A stretch of 64,000 bases of DNA from Chrysophaeum taylorii (Eukaryota; Sar; Pelagophyceae; Pelagomonadales; Pelagomonadaceae), in contig JAQMWT010000356.1 in assembly GCA_029834535.1 (NCBI GenBank), positions 1-64,000 of the forward strand. Direction: 5' to 3'. A program made the translations under genes and the position numbers. This document shows, piece by piece, positions 12,048 to 21,369 of the stretch (position 1 is its first letter; every line of letters starts with the position of its first letter). The notes beneath the pieces are model-generated. The model made no database searches. It had not been told where the DNA came from and saw only the letters and a list, made by a program, of their open reading frames with translations.

Positions 12048-13387
12048 ATTCTTGCAGCACGCAGTGCGAGTTGGAGCCGCCAAAGCCAAAGGCGTTAATG
12101 CCGATGGTGATCGTGGACCCCGGCTCGACCGGCATGCACTCGGTCGGCACAAGAACCCGGCTCCAGTCTATATTTGGGTTGCCTTCGGTCCACGCGGCTT
12201 GCGGCGGAATAGCGCGGCGGTCGATGATGAGGCACGCCTTGACCAACGAGACCATGGCCGCCGCGGGCTCCATGTGGCCGAAGGTCGCTTTCGACGACGC
12301 GAACGGAACGCGACGCTCGCCACCACCAAACGCAGCCGCAATCCCAGAGCCCTCCTCGCCGTCGCCGACGGGCGTACCAGTGCCGTGAGCTTCGACGAAC
12401 GTCGCCGTCTTCGGATCGAGGCCGGCTTCGCCCCAGGTCTTTTCGACGAGCTCGGCTTGCGCGGTCTGCGAGGGCTTGGTCAGGCCGCCACTCGAGTTGC
12501 CGCAGTGGTTGTTGCGCACGGCGCGCACGATGGCATAGATCGAGTTGCCGGCTTTGACCGCAGACGACGCGTTGCGCAGCACGACGACGCCGTACCCCTC
12601 GGCGCGAGCGTAGCCCGAGGCAGCTGCATCGAAAGGCCGGCACATGCCCTGAACCGCGAGCACGCCCATCTCCTCGTACCCGACAGTGAGCTCGGGCAAC
12701 AGAAGCGCATTCGTGCCGCCGACAATCGCGATGTCGCAACGCCCCAGTTTCATCGCCGCGACGGCCGACTCGACCACGGTCAACGTCGAGGCACACGCCG
12801 TGTCGACGGCCATCGAGGGTCCAGTGCATCCGAGGAAGAACGACACGCGGTTCGCAATGACGCATTGCGCCAGGCCCGGATTCGTGTGCGGCTTGATGCA
12901 CTCGGCTCGTCCGCTCACGCTGGCCAACGTCTCCTGCGTCGAGCACCCGACCCAAACGCCCGTGTTCGAGCCTTGCCTGCGCTCAGTCGTGAGAAAAGTG
13001 ACGCAACGACGCGACGCACATGGACTGCGTCGGGATGCCGGCGCGGTGGAGCGCCTCGATCGACAACTCCAGGAACTGGCGCTGCTGTCGGTCCATACAT
13101 CGAGCTTCGCCGTCGCTCAGGTTGAAGTACGACGCGTCGAACTCGTCGCTCCCATCAACGACGCCCACGCGCTTCGCGCGCCACGTCCCCGCGAGCCGAT
13201 CCATGTTCCCGTCCTTCGACAGCCACTCCTCGCCCCAGCGCCCCGTCTCGTGCAGTGGCTGGGTCATCACCTTCTTCGCCTCCAATGCCGCCCATAACGA
13301 ATCCGCGTCGCTCACCTTGCCGGGAAAGCGGAACGCGTGCCCACACACCGCGATCCCCTCCTCCTTCGACGTATTCTTGCCACCCAT
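5569..13387 (-). CDS. Type I reducing polyketide synthase, KS-AT-DH-MT-ER-KR-ACP
   Basis: One-module iterative-type polyketide synthase, 2591 residues after removing a 43-nt GT-AG intron at 12977-13019 (the intron restores SMQGSNTGVWVG in the KS). I start at the ATG at 13387; an in-frame ATG at 13432 is also possible. Domains: KS ~10-430 with Cys184 (DTACAST), His320 (EAHGTGTP) and His357; AT ~575-900 with Ser676 in GHSLG; DH ~1000-1270 with HxxxGxxxxP from His1014; methyltransferase-like ~1430-1640; ER ~1915-2225 with an NADPH-binding SAASAVGQAA; KR ~2255-2440 with GGLGGIG and GNYVAAN (Tyr ~2405); ACP with Ser2553 in GVDSL. There is no thioesterase. This order matches fungal highly reducing synthases. 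The likely product is a reduced carbon chain released by another enzyme. The methyltransferase motif I reads EIGVRFGG, lacking the usual central Gly. An Asp9/Arg6 linker follows the KS and a Thr9 run sits in the AT. Its product cannot be told from sequence. Confidence 0.95.
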
Positions 13388-14936
13388 CTCGCTGATCTCC
13401 TTCTTCACACCGCGACACCACAAGCGCGACACCTTTTACGCTTTTCTGCAGGTCCTCCTTCGCGCGCCGACCCTAAGATCTAGCTTTTTAGAAAAGCTCT
13501 GTGTCAGTATCTTGACGTCATCATCCTTTTGAAACAGAAACTCTGACGTCGCAGCACATTTTCGGATTCTGGATAGGATTCGTTGGTTCTCTTAAATTTT
13601 ATTTCCGGCAGCTGCTTTTTCGGAGGACTGCACTGCACTGCACTGCACTGCCGCGAGCACCTGGACCTCCTCTCGCCGCCTTGGGCTACGACGCGCGCCG
13701 GGGCACATCGAGACCAGCGGCACGAGGCCGTCCCCAAAACATCCGCCCGAGCTTGGCACCTTTGTTCTTGAGCCCGCCGCGCCCGAGCGCCGAGGGCCTT
13801 TTCAACGTATTACACCGCCGTCGGAGGAGTTTTCTTTTCTTTTGGGTAAGTAAAAAGGCACCTTTCGGTCGAACACGCGAGAAACATGCCGCGAACGTTC
13901 CAGCTCCTCTTCAACGTCGACGCGCCACTTTTCAAGGCCGTCGTCGGCACCTGCCGACAGGTCTGGTCCGACTGGCGCCGGTCTACAGAACGCTCTCGTT
14001 GCGCGCGACCGATCGAAGAATCTCCGAGGCGTAACCCTCGAATCCCTGAATTTTGCGCTCACCACGACATGCTGATGCAGGCGACTATTCCGAAAGTGCG
14101 AATGGGATATACCGGCGCAACTATAAAAAAGACGGTGTCTGGCGTTGAGCCGACGTCGTCTTGCAGCAGCAGCAGCGCGAGAGCTTGCCGTGGCCGATCG
14201 TCCGAATTCCGTCCCCGGAGGAGGGCTACGAACGAGACGTCACGGACAGGCGCGAAAATAAAAAGAAAAATGGCGTTCACTTCACCAAGGTTTTTTAAGG
14301 TCGACTGGTAAGAGGGGGGGGGTGGTGCGTTGTGTGGGGGCATGAAGGATGTGCCCGAAGGGCGTCGATGGGTTCACGATCGCCACGAAGGGTGCCCTTG
14401 TTCACGCACGCGCTGGTGACTGACGTGGCCCACTCTCTTCGCTTGTAGGCCTTATTACCTACTGCCTAACCAAGGGTTTTTTTCTCGGGTACCGCACCTC
14501 ACGGTTATCAACCGAAAAAGTGAACAACATAACCTGGTGGACAGTGTTTGCGGCGCTGCTGCCCGTAGTTCTTCACATTTCGCGACCCCGCCATGACTAC
14601 GCACGCCTGGCGCTTACCCGGCGCCGCCCCCGCCGCTTGAGCTCTCGCGCGGTTCGCCTCTATCTTCGCGTCCCGCCGCATCGCTGATGGTTCATTATTA
14701 CTAAAGTAATAATAATTTTGCAACTCCTCCTGGCGAAAAGAGCCAGAATGAACGGTCGCAGAGAAAGAAAAAGAATATCTGCCAGGCCCAAAGAGCCAGT
14801 AGGAGGAAACGCGGAAGGGAAGAAGACAAGGGAGCGAGAGGGGCGTCGGGGTTATACACAGAGCGGGGCTTGTGGCATTGAGCTTGGTGGTGTAGAGTTT
14901 TTGCCGATCCTACTAGCTTCTTCTCGTATCGTTGTT
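13388..14936. other. Upstream region of the polyketide synthase; no further gene seen
   Basis: Holds a (CTGCA)n microsatellite at 13627-13650, a copy of a dispersed repeat at 14291-14353 (listed separately) and several short open frames on both strands with no recognisable domain. The promoter of the minus-strand polyketide synthase should lie here, but I see no clear motif. Confidence 0.5.
14291..14353 (-). repeat. Dispersed SalI-core repeat, copy a
   Basis: On the minus strand this reads a C-tract, CTCTTACCAGTCGACCTT, then an A-rich run. Copies b (20503), c (41907), d (46905) and e (49735) share the CTCTTAgCAGTCGACcTTtAAA core. With copy e the similarity extends through the C-tract into a CACATCCTTCATG segment, so this is more than a chance 6-mer. 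It may be the terminus of a transposon family or another dispersed element. Confidence 0.75.
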
Positions 14937-15320
14937 TCAGTCGGAGGCGTCGTCGTGGTCCGCAGGGGCGGCAGGGATGGCGGCGGGGTCTTCGACGATC
15001 TCAACGTCGCTGTCTTCTTCTTCTTCTTCTTCTTCTTCTTCAGCGGTGGCGCGGTCGTCCTCGCCAGCAACGCGCACTGGGAGAAAGTCGCCGATCTCGG
15101 CGGTGCACTTATTGATGAGGCAGAGGTTGATGTAGGTGAAGAGGAGCATGTGGACGGTATGGGTATGGAGGCAGGAGCGGGCCTTGGTGTGGATGACCTT
15201 GTGGGCCTTGCGGGCGCGCTCGACATCAGCAGACTGGACGGCGAGCTCGTCAAGGCGCTCGGCGACGGGGGGGATCTAGGGAAACAGGTTGCGGCCGGTT
15301 CAGACGCGCCATTCGGCGAG
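14937..15320 (-). pseudogene. hAT transposase C-terminal (dimerisation) remnant
   Basis: Reading the minus strand from about 15260 downward gives PPVAERLDELAVQSADVER, then HKVIHTKARSCLHTHTV and a hydrophobic MLLFTYINLCLINK segment. This is the pattern of the hAT dimerisation domain (xER...IHTKxRxRL...LLFxYxNLRL). It ends in a Glu9 run and an acidic tail, also common in that family, with the stop at 14937. The Glu run is encoded by a (TTC)n/(GAA)n microsatellite. Upstream frames are broken by stops near 15290, so only the tail of the transposase survives. The family call is by motif; no terminal inverted repeats were located. Confidence 0.6.
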
Positions 15321-16147
15321 GGAGGAGGTCATCTTTTTCAGCTTCCAGATCTCCAGGTCGACAATTGTGATGGACCGGGTTTGCCCACTTTCGCGTGTTT
15401 TGCTCTCTAGCTCTCGTCCTTGTTCGCGACGTCCCTGGGTGCTCCAAATCCGAGCACGTCGATCGACACGGCGTTGTCGCGCAGCACTGCGGCCCCCAAC
15501 AGCCCGAGATGGCTGCACGACTCGAATTTGAACGACGTATGGCGATTTTTTGTGGGAGCAAACAGGCATCGTAGAGTTTTTTTCGCTGGTTGGTTGATCC
15601 CCGGTTAATCCCGGTTATTAATTAATTATTGCGGGTTGATTATTATCCGGTGAAAAAGTTTGTCACCGGTGACGAATACACCTTTGTCACCGGTGATTGA
15701 GGTTCGGTACCTTCCCGGAAAAAAACGGGTAAAGCCAATCCTGCCCCGGCATGATCGCACGTTTTCTTGCCTTTGACGTTTGAACCTTGGATCATTCTTT
15801 CTTTCTTTATTCCTTTCATTCATTCTTTCATTCTTTCTGTCTTTCTTTAATCTATCGGCCCGAGACAGCCGCTCGCTCACCGACTACTCTATCGGCCCGA
15901 GACAGCCGTTCGCTCACCGTCTACCCCACAAGATCACGAAACGCGACTGAATTCGGAGGTGAAAACCGGGAAAATGAATTGAATCGAATTTTATGAACAA
16001 AGCCACGACCATCATCATTGTCTGGCTGCTGCTGGCTGGGGTCCGTCTGGTAGCTTTTGGCGCCGTCTGTCTGTCTGTCTGGAGTGGGTCGATGACAGAA
16101 TTATTTATATGAGGGCGGAACAAAAGGAGGTCATTTCAGTCGGCGGC
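15321..16147. other. Non-coding with small tandem repeats
   Basis: Includes repeated TTTGTCACCGGTGA segments at 15659-15700, a CTTT-rich microsatellite at 15797-15850 and a near-perfect 37-bp tandem duplication (CTATCGGCCCGAGACAGCCG unit) at 15851-15925. No gene is recognised. Confidence 0.6.
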
Positions 16148-17101
16148 TCAGAGGACAATTTTCTCCCCCAGCTTCTTCGCGACGGTGCGAAGGTGCCGCT
16201 TAGCTTGTTGGCTAAGTTTGTTCCGCCTGCCCGCGGTCGTTATAAAATGCGCCATAAAAAAAACGTACGAGAGAGTGAGACACTTGAGAGACGTGTTGTT
16301 CTCGAGTGCTGCGGCAAGCCGCAAGGCGCCCTTATCGCCAATCCGGTTGGACCTGCATGAAAAAAAGCGTCGGGGAAGAGGCGCAACGGTCTTACACTAG
16401 GTAGAGCTGCTCAAGGGTTGTGTTTTTCTCGAGCACGTCGGCGAGGCGACCCGCCCCCGCGTCACCGATTTGGGTTCCCCTGCGAACCGCTCGAGACGTG
16501 TCGGGGGCACGAAGACGCACCACACGTAGAGGACCTTGAGCGACGTGTTGAACTCGAGCGTCACCGCGAGGCGACACGTATCTTCGGGACCGAGTTTGCA
16601 GAATCTAAAGGTAAAGATGATATACTGGCGAGCTCTCGTCTCTCACTTGAGTTCGAGCTTGGTCAAGTCGCGGTCGTTTCGTTCGAGGCGCTCGAGGATC
16701 CGACGCCAGGTCATCTTGCAGCTTTTGATGAATTTGTCGCTCGCGCCGACGCTCGGCATCGGTTTCCCGCAGCTCGCTGGTCTCGGGTTTTCGTCTCGCG
16801 TCGTAACCCGCGTCGACGTCACCTCGACTACGCGCCGGTCGAGCGCCGCCTCGAGCTCGGTGCACCGCGCCGAGAAGGCGGTTCGGTTTATGTACTTCTT
16901 GAGTGGTGAGCTTCGAGACCATTCGCCACACGCATCGTTCACGTCGTCTAGTGTCCGCTTCGTTACCTCGAGGGCCTCGGCGCTCACCGCCTGATGTTTC
17001 AAAGCAGCCTGGAGCTTCGCAACTCGTTCGTGCAAGCCCCGTGTCGCATCGCTCGGCGTCGACTCCAATAATATCGCGGCCTTCATGCTGACGTCGATCA
17101 T
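16148..17101 (-). CDS. LRR protein with one repeat per exon (copy B)
   Basis: Predicted 261-residue protein from five exons: 16647-17101, 16521-16604, 16396-16479, 16269-16352, 16148-16226. The introns are 42, 41, 43 and 42 nt, all GT-AG and all phase 2; the three middle exons are each exactly 84 nt (28 residues). The first exon encodes a charged, probably helical domain ending in FIKSCKMTWRRILERLERND, then LTKLELK begins the leucine-rich repeats (GDxGAxxLAxxLExNTxLxxLYL type, as in ribonuclease inhibitor and NLR proteins). The last exon is a basic cap (RNKLSQQAKRHL). Start: ATG at 17101; an upstream ATG at 17167 would add 22 hydrophobic residues missing from the paralogue. It is a tandem paralogue of the gene at 17389-18397. 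LRRs bind proteins; the partner is unknown. Confidence 0.85.
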
Positions 17102-17300
17102 GGTTCGGCGGAGACCGAACGTAATAACGTGACACAAGACGATATGACTAATCGCTAACAGGTGCACCTTTAATGCTTACGTTATGTCAACACTTCCTTC
17201 CTCCACATCTGATGCTTTTGGGACAAGAAACTTGTTGCCACAAAACACTTAACACTCGGCCTCGACTGGCTGAACAACGGACGCATTTCGTTAACTCCCA

Positions 17301-17446
17301 ACATATTATTATTACTTGTATTAAACAATGATCTCGGTTTTCCTGGCAAGAGCTAGGAGGTCTCTTTTTGGACATATTATTACTTGTATTAAACTATGAT
17401 CTTGTCCCCGGTTTTCCGGGCAAGAGCCAGGAGGTCTCTCTTCGCC
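17301..17446 (-). repeat. ~70-bp duplication carrying a relic of an LRR 3' end
   Basis: The segment 17301-17371 is a diverged direct copy of 17372-17446. In minus orientation both contain KRDLLALARKT, a short Ile-Ile-Val tail and a stop codon, meaning that the very end of the last exon of LRR copy A was duplicated downstream of it. This may be the leftover of a third LRR gene or a local duplication. Confidence 0.8.
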
Positions 17447-18397
17447 TTTCGGCTGAGTTTGTTCCGCCTACATAGCGAGATTCGAGAACGAAAAATAAAT
17501 GTATGTAACGCACGACAGTGTGAGACATTTGAGCGACTTGTTCTTCTCGAGCGACTTGGCCAGGCGCGACGCGCCCTCGTCGCCAATCCTGTTCGACCTG
17601 CGCGACGACGACGACGACGTCAAAACGACAAGACATCTTTCTCGATCGATAAATATATCACCAGAGATAGAGGGTCTCGAGGGAGGCGTTCTTCTCGAGC
17701 GCCGCCGCTAGCGACGCTGCGCCCTCGTCCCCCATCTTGTTTCCCCTGCGCGTCCAATAATAAAATTTGGTGGTACCAAATCGCCGCACCAGACGTAGAG
17801 GGTCTTGAGGGCCGTGTTGGTCTCGAGGGCCGTCGCTAGACGACGCGCGTCCTCGGCGTCGAGCTTGCAGAAGCTGGGAGGAGCGCGTCAAAATAAGCGG
17901 TCCAGACAGACAACTCGCTTGAGATCGAGCTTGGTCAACTCGCGGTCGTTCGTTTCGAGACGCTCGAGGACCCGGCGCCAGGTCATGTTGCAACTCTTGA
18001 GGAACCGGAGGCTCGAGCCGAGGCTCGGACGCGATTCCGAGCAGCGACGGCGTCCGGCCACCTCGCGAATGCGGTCGTCGATGGCGATCGAGAGCGCCTC
18101 GAACCGCGCCTCGTACTTGCGACGGATCAGATACTTCCGCACGGCCGACTCGCTGGTCCACGCCTCGCACGCCGCGATCACCTCCTCGAGCGTCGCCTTG
18201 GCCGACTCTTCCACCTGCGAACTTACATCCTCCGCCTCGAGAGCCATCCCAAGCTCCTCAACACGTCCGGCCAAGTTTCCCATACCCTCCGCCGCCTCGA
18301 GCGCCTTCCTCGCCTCGGCGATGACGGTCCCGCGCGACACCTCGACCGGCGCGTAGTCCAGATGGACGCGCCCCGGCGCCCCGCCACGAAGGAACAT
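17389..18397 (-). CDS. LRR protein with one repeat per exon (copy A)
   Basis: Predicted 269-residue protein from five exons: 17919-18397, 17790-17873, 17662-17745, 17514-17597, 17389-17467. The introns are 45, 44, 64 and 46 nt, phase 2. The middle exons are exactly 84 nt and encode one LRR each (for example GDEGAASLAAALEKNASLE). The last exon is 79 nt, as in copy B. The first intron appears to use a GC donor (AA|GCGAGT) where the paralogue has AA|GTGAGA at the same position; its acceptor and phase match. The N-terminal ~130 residues are acidic/basic and probably helical, ending in FLKSCNMTWRRVLERLETND, shared with copy B. No signal peptide or membrane segment is seen, so the protein is probably intracellular. 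Function is unknown beyond a protein-interaction scaffold. Confidence 0.87.
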
Positions 18398-18674
18398 CTA
18401 ACTCCCGGTGGCGCTTCCTTCAACTAGAGTCGATGAAATTACGTCCCTTGCTTCAACAACCAAGGGGATATTATTCATAACCCCTTTACTTATTCAACCT
18501 TCGCTCAACGTATTAAAAGCCATTCACTGCGGCAACTTGAGGTTTCCAGGAAGCTTCGGAATGGTTCTTTATTTTGAGGCAACACCACAGAGAGACGACG
18601 AACGTAACGACCTCGCGGTATCGTAAAACACGATTGATTATCACACACACACATACACACTAATTTTCGCACAC

Positions 18675-18710
18675 ACCGTTAAATTTTTAAATTTTAAGTA
18701 ATTTAACGGT
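18675..18710. repeat. 11-bp inverted repeat (hairpin)
   Basis: ACCGTTAAATT and its complement AATTTAACGGT are separated by a short A+T-rich loop, directly after a CA-rich run (18640-18675). It could be a transposon terminus or a transcript-end structure; there is no neighbouring evidence for either. Confidence 0.7.
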
Positions 18711-18859
18711 AAGCTGCCGCGAGTGGAAAGTCAACAGATGATGATGCATCGTCCGTCGTCGATCCCCCCCACCATCACCATCCGGGGGGGGGGGAGGGGT
18801 GGCGCGCGAGAACACGAAAAGAACGCCCCCCCTAAAGGAAGCAACGAACCACGACCTGG

Positions 18860-19045
18860 TTCGCGTTCGACGCGCGAACTCGGTCCGCGTTCGCTGTGGT
18901 TCGCATCCCAACAGCGAGCGAACGCGAACTCGCCGCGAACGCGAACCAGTAGCGAACCCGAACTCGCCGCGAACGCGAACCAGAAGCGAACCCGAACTCG
19001 CCCCGAACGCGAACCCGTCGCGAACGCGAACTCGCCGCGCAGCCA
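18860..19045. repeat. GCGAAC-type minisatellite
   Basis: Degenerate tandem repeats built from CGAACGCGAACTCGC and CGAACCAGTAGCGAAC variants, periods 24-30 bp. All six frames stay open for parts of it, giving Arg/Thr/Glu/Asn-rich chance peptides; I do not treat these as genes. Confidence 0.8.
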
Positions 19046-19194
19046 GCAGGCACTCGAAGCGCACGTATCAACGGGGTATACTAATTTTCGTGCACATAAT
19101 CTTGTGACGTGTCCGATGATGACGACGAGGAAAAGCCATTTAAGCCATCTTCATTCAGCTCGAATCCGCCATCACAGCCATCACGAGTCCCTGC

Positions 19195-20234
19195 GATGTC
19201 GTCAAGAGACTGGCGATGTAGTGCTCAACTGGAAGGCTTCATGAAGCCTCTGCATGTGCTGACACTCCAAACCGAAGGCGACGTCCCGGTCGTCGTCGAT
19301 ACGTGGCTCGCGCCTTCACCGCCCGCGCACTCAACGAGCTGAAACGAGACACACTTCAGGTACCGATGCGCAAGACGGGCCTCGTGAACAAGCGCAAGTT
19401 CCATGAGGTGGAAAAGGGGGAATGCGATGATTGGTCTCAACTGCTCGGGACAATAGTCTAAGAGAACCGGAGAGGCGCTGCACGCGGTTCGCCCCGCCGA
19501 GAAGGCTGTCGGCAACCTGATGATGCTGAACCCTTCGATCAATATTGAAAAAGTGTTCCTTGTTGCGCAGGCTACTTTTTAGTCAAGAGACTCGGTTCGA
19601 CAGTAAATGGAGAGATGCAGCGCGCGCGTTGGACTTGATGCAAGCAGCGGAGCCAACGCTGCCTTTCCCAATGAAGCAACGCAAAACGAGCCATAGTGAT
19701 GACAACGACGACGATCTGCTAGATTTAGGTGACGACAGCGACAACTCGAAGAAGACCGCAACTGCTCCGCAAGCCCACATCGCAGAAGTAGAAAAGGCGA
19801 AGTTCCTCTCTATACCCTGGACAGAATGGTCGCGTTTCGTCAAAGAAGATGGCATTCGAGGCAAGCGAGTGGACCTGCTTCAAATGTACGCTGATCCCAA
19901 GATCCGGGCAGATTACCCGACTGCGACGCTCGTGTTCGAAAGTAAAGGCAGCGCGACTTAAACTGAGGTGCACGAGGAACGTGTGTTTCGATTTATGAAA
20001 AGCGTGCTCCGTTCAAGTCTATCGCCGATACTTCTTGGTTCGTTTGTCGTCATCAAACACAACTACCCCTTCTGGAAGTACGTGCATGGCGACATTGATT
20101 ATGACCGCATGTGGGAAATCTACAAGAAGACGCCAAACACACTAGCCGATCATGATTTTCCAGGCGAAGAAACTGACGTCGATGATGATGATGACGGCGA
20201 AGATGCGGAGGAAGAGAACGACAACGACTTCTGA
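19195..20234 (+). pseudogene. Decayed hAT transposase, C-terminal half
   Basis: Plus-strand coding traces in changing frames: LEGFMKPLHVLTLQTEGD near 19230, a WSQLLG stretch near 19430, then from 19545 a long frame with an acidic DDNDDDLLDLGDDSD segment. After an in-frame TAA at 19959-19961 the same frame continues with ERVFRFMKSVLRSSLSP and IKHNYPFWKYVH. This last block matches the hAT dimerisation domain pattern (ERvFS...lRssLsP...vfiKhN). It ends in an acidic tail with the stop at 20232-20234. Stops and frame changes show that it is dead. It differs in sequence from the hAT remnant at 14.9-15.3 kb, so two different hAT lineages have decayed here. Confidence 0.6.
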
Positions 20235-20339
20235 CGACTGAGAGGCATAAAAACAACACGATGTATATGACCGCCATGTTCTTTTCACATGCACCTGGTG
20301 CCGTGTCTCGGAACGTCGAAGACTCTAGGACATATGCCG

Positions 20340-20780
20340 CAGCTTCTTCCACCACCACCACCCTGCCTACTATCCCCCCCCCTTTACTCCCACCCCCCCC
20401 TACCCTCGCTCTGCTCTCGCCGCACTCAAGGTTCCGGCTTTGATCCCCCCCCCCCCCCTTCTTTGCCAGCCCCGTCTTATCCTTAGAGTTAACTCTGTAA
20501 CCACCCCCCCCCTCTTAGCAGTCGACCTTTAAAAACCCCTCCCCTCCCCTCCCCTCCGTCCGTAGTTGTATAGGTCTGCTGACCACCTGGGCGCTCGGCA
20601 AGCATTCGAGGCCTCTTCTTCTAGAGTGCGCGCGCAGTCGTCAGGTCAGATACCCCCCCAGCACGAAACTTTCGTGCTGGGAGGTCGCAGACTCCCCCCC
20701 GGACACAAAACTCTAGCGCTGGGGGGTGGTGCCCCCCCCCCTCCCAGCAAAAAGCTGTTCTCGCGCGCCCCCCCACCCTT
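20340..20780. repeat. C-tract-rich region with a perfect hairpin
   Basis: Contains at least eight runs of seven or more C. At 20659-20679 CAGCACGAAA and its exact complement TTTCGTGCTG flank a single C, a 10-bp perfect inverted repeat. A diverged second unit (CACAAAACTCTAGCGCTGG) follows 40 bp later. No gene is recognised from 20235 to 21369. Confidence 0.75.
20503..20535 (+). repeat. Dispersed SalI-core repeat, copy b
   Basis: C-tract followed by CTCTTAGCAGTCGACCTTT and an A-run; the same core as copies a, c, d and e. The next gene downstream on this strand starts about 840 bp away. Confidence 0.75.
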
Positions 20781-21369
20781 CGGATGCGGCTGTCGCCAAG
20801 CCCTAAGGGTAGGACAAATCATTCTGCAAAAAGCCTCGGCACGCGAAGTGTTGCGCGACACACCGTGTCTTGCACATTGTGCGAACCTCCTTGCCATGCC
20901 TCGCTGAAAAAAAAAAAACCGTCGCGCCCCCAGTCGCTCAGCGGCGGTACACGAATCGTCGTCGGTACCCTCGCACTTGGATATGCAACGCTCACCGCCG
21001 ACCGCGTCGAAGAGTAATAACTGGCAGTTTCTGCCTGCCGTTGGTGAAAGTAGACGCCATGCTCAGCCCCAAGCGCCATCACTCTCAACTGCCGTGGCTC
21101 GCGCGGCTTCAGCCACCCCGTATGGAGTAAACAAGTCCAACGAGGACGCACGCGGAAAGCGAGAGTCGAATGGTGCTACATCTCACCATCGAGACGAAAG
21201 AAAATCGTGGCGCACACCCGTGTGTTGTGTTGTGTTGTGTTGTGTTGTGTTGCGGGCTGAAGTAGAGGCTCTGGAAAAAAATATCTTCCCGACTATGCAT
21301 TTTCTTGAAACGGTTCAAGAGGGTAAGCAAGCTAGTGGAAGAGCGGTCGAGCGCCGTCGAGGACATACA

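Noticed and set aside
8809-13125. 1438-codon plus-strand frame, the longest on that strand
   Set aside because: Also antisense to the polyketide synthase; Arg/Gly/Val/Asp-rich with no domain. Long antisense frames are common in G+C-rich genes.
18799-19107. Arg/Thr/Glu/Asn-rich frames at 18.8-19.1 kb
   Set aside because: Generated by the CGAACGCGAAC minisatellite; no conserved domain on either strand.
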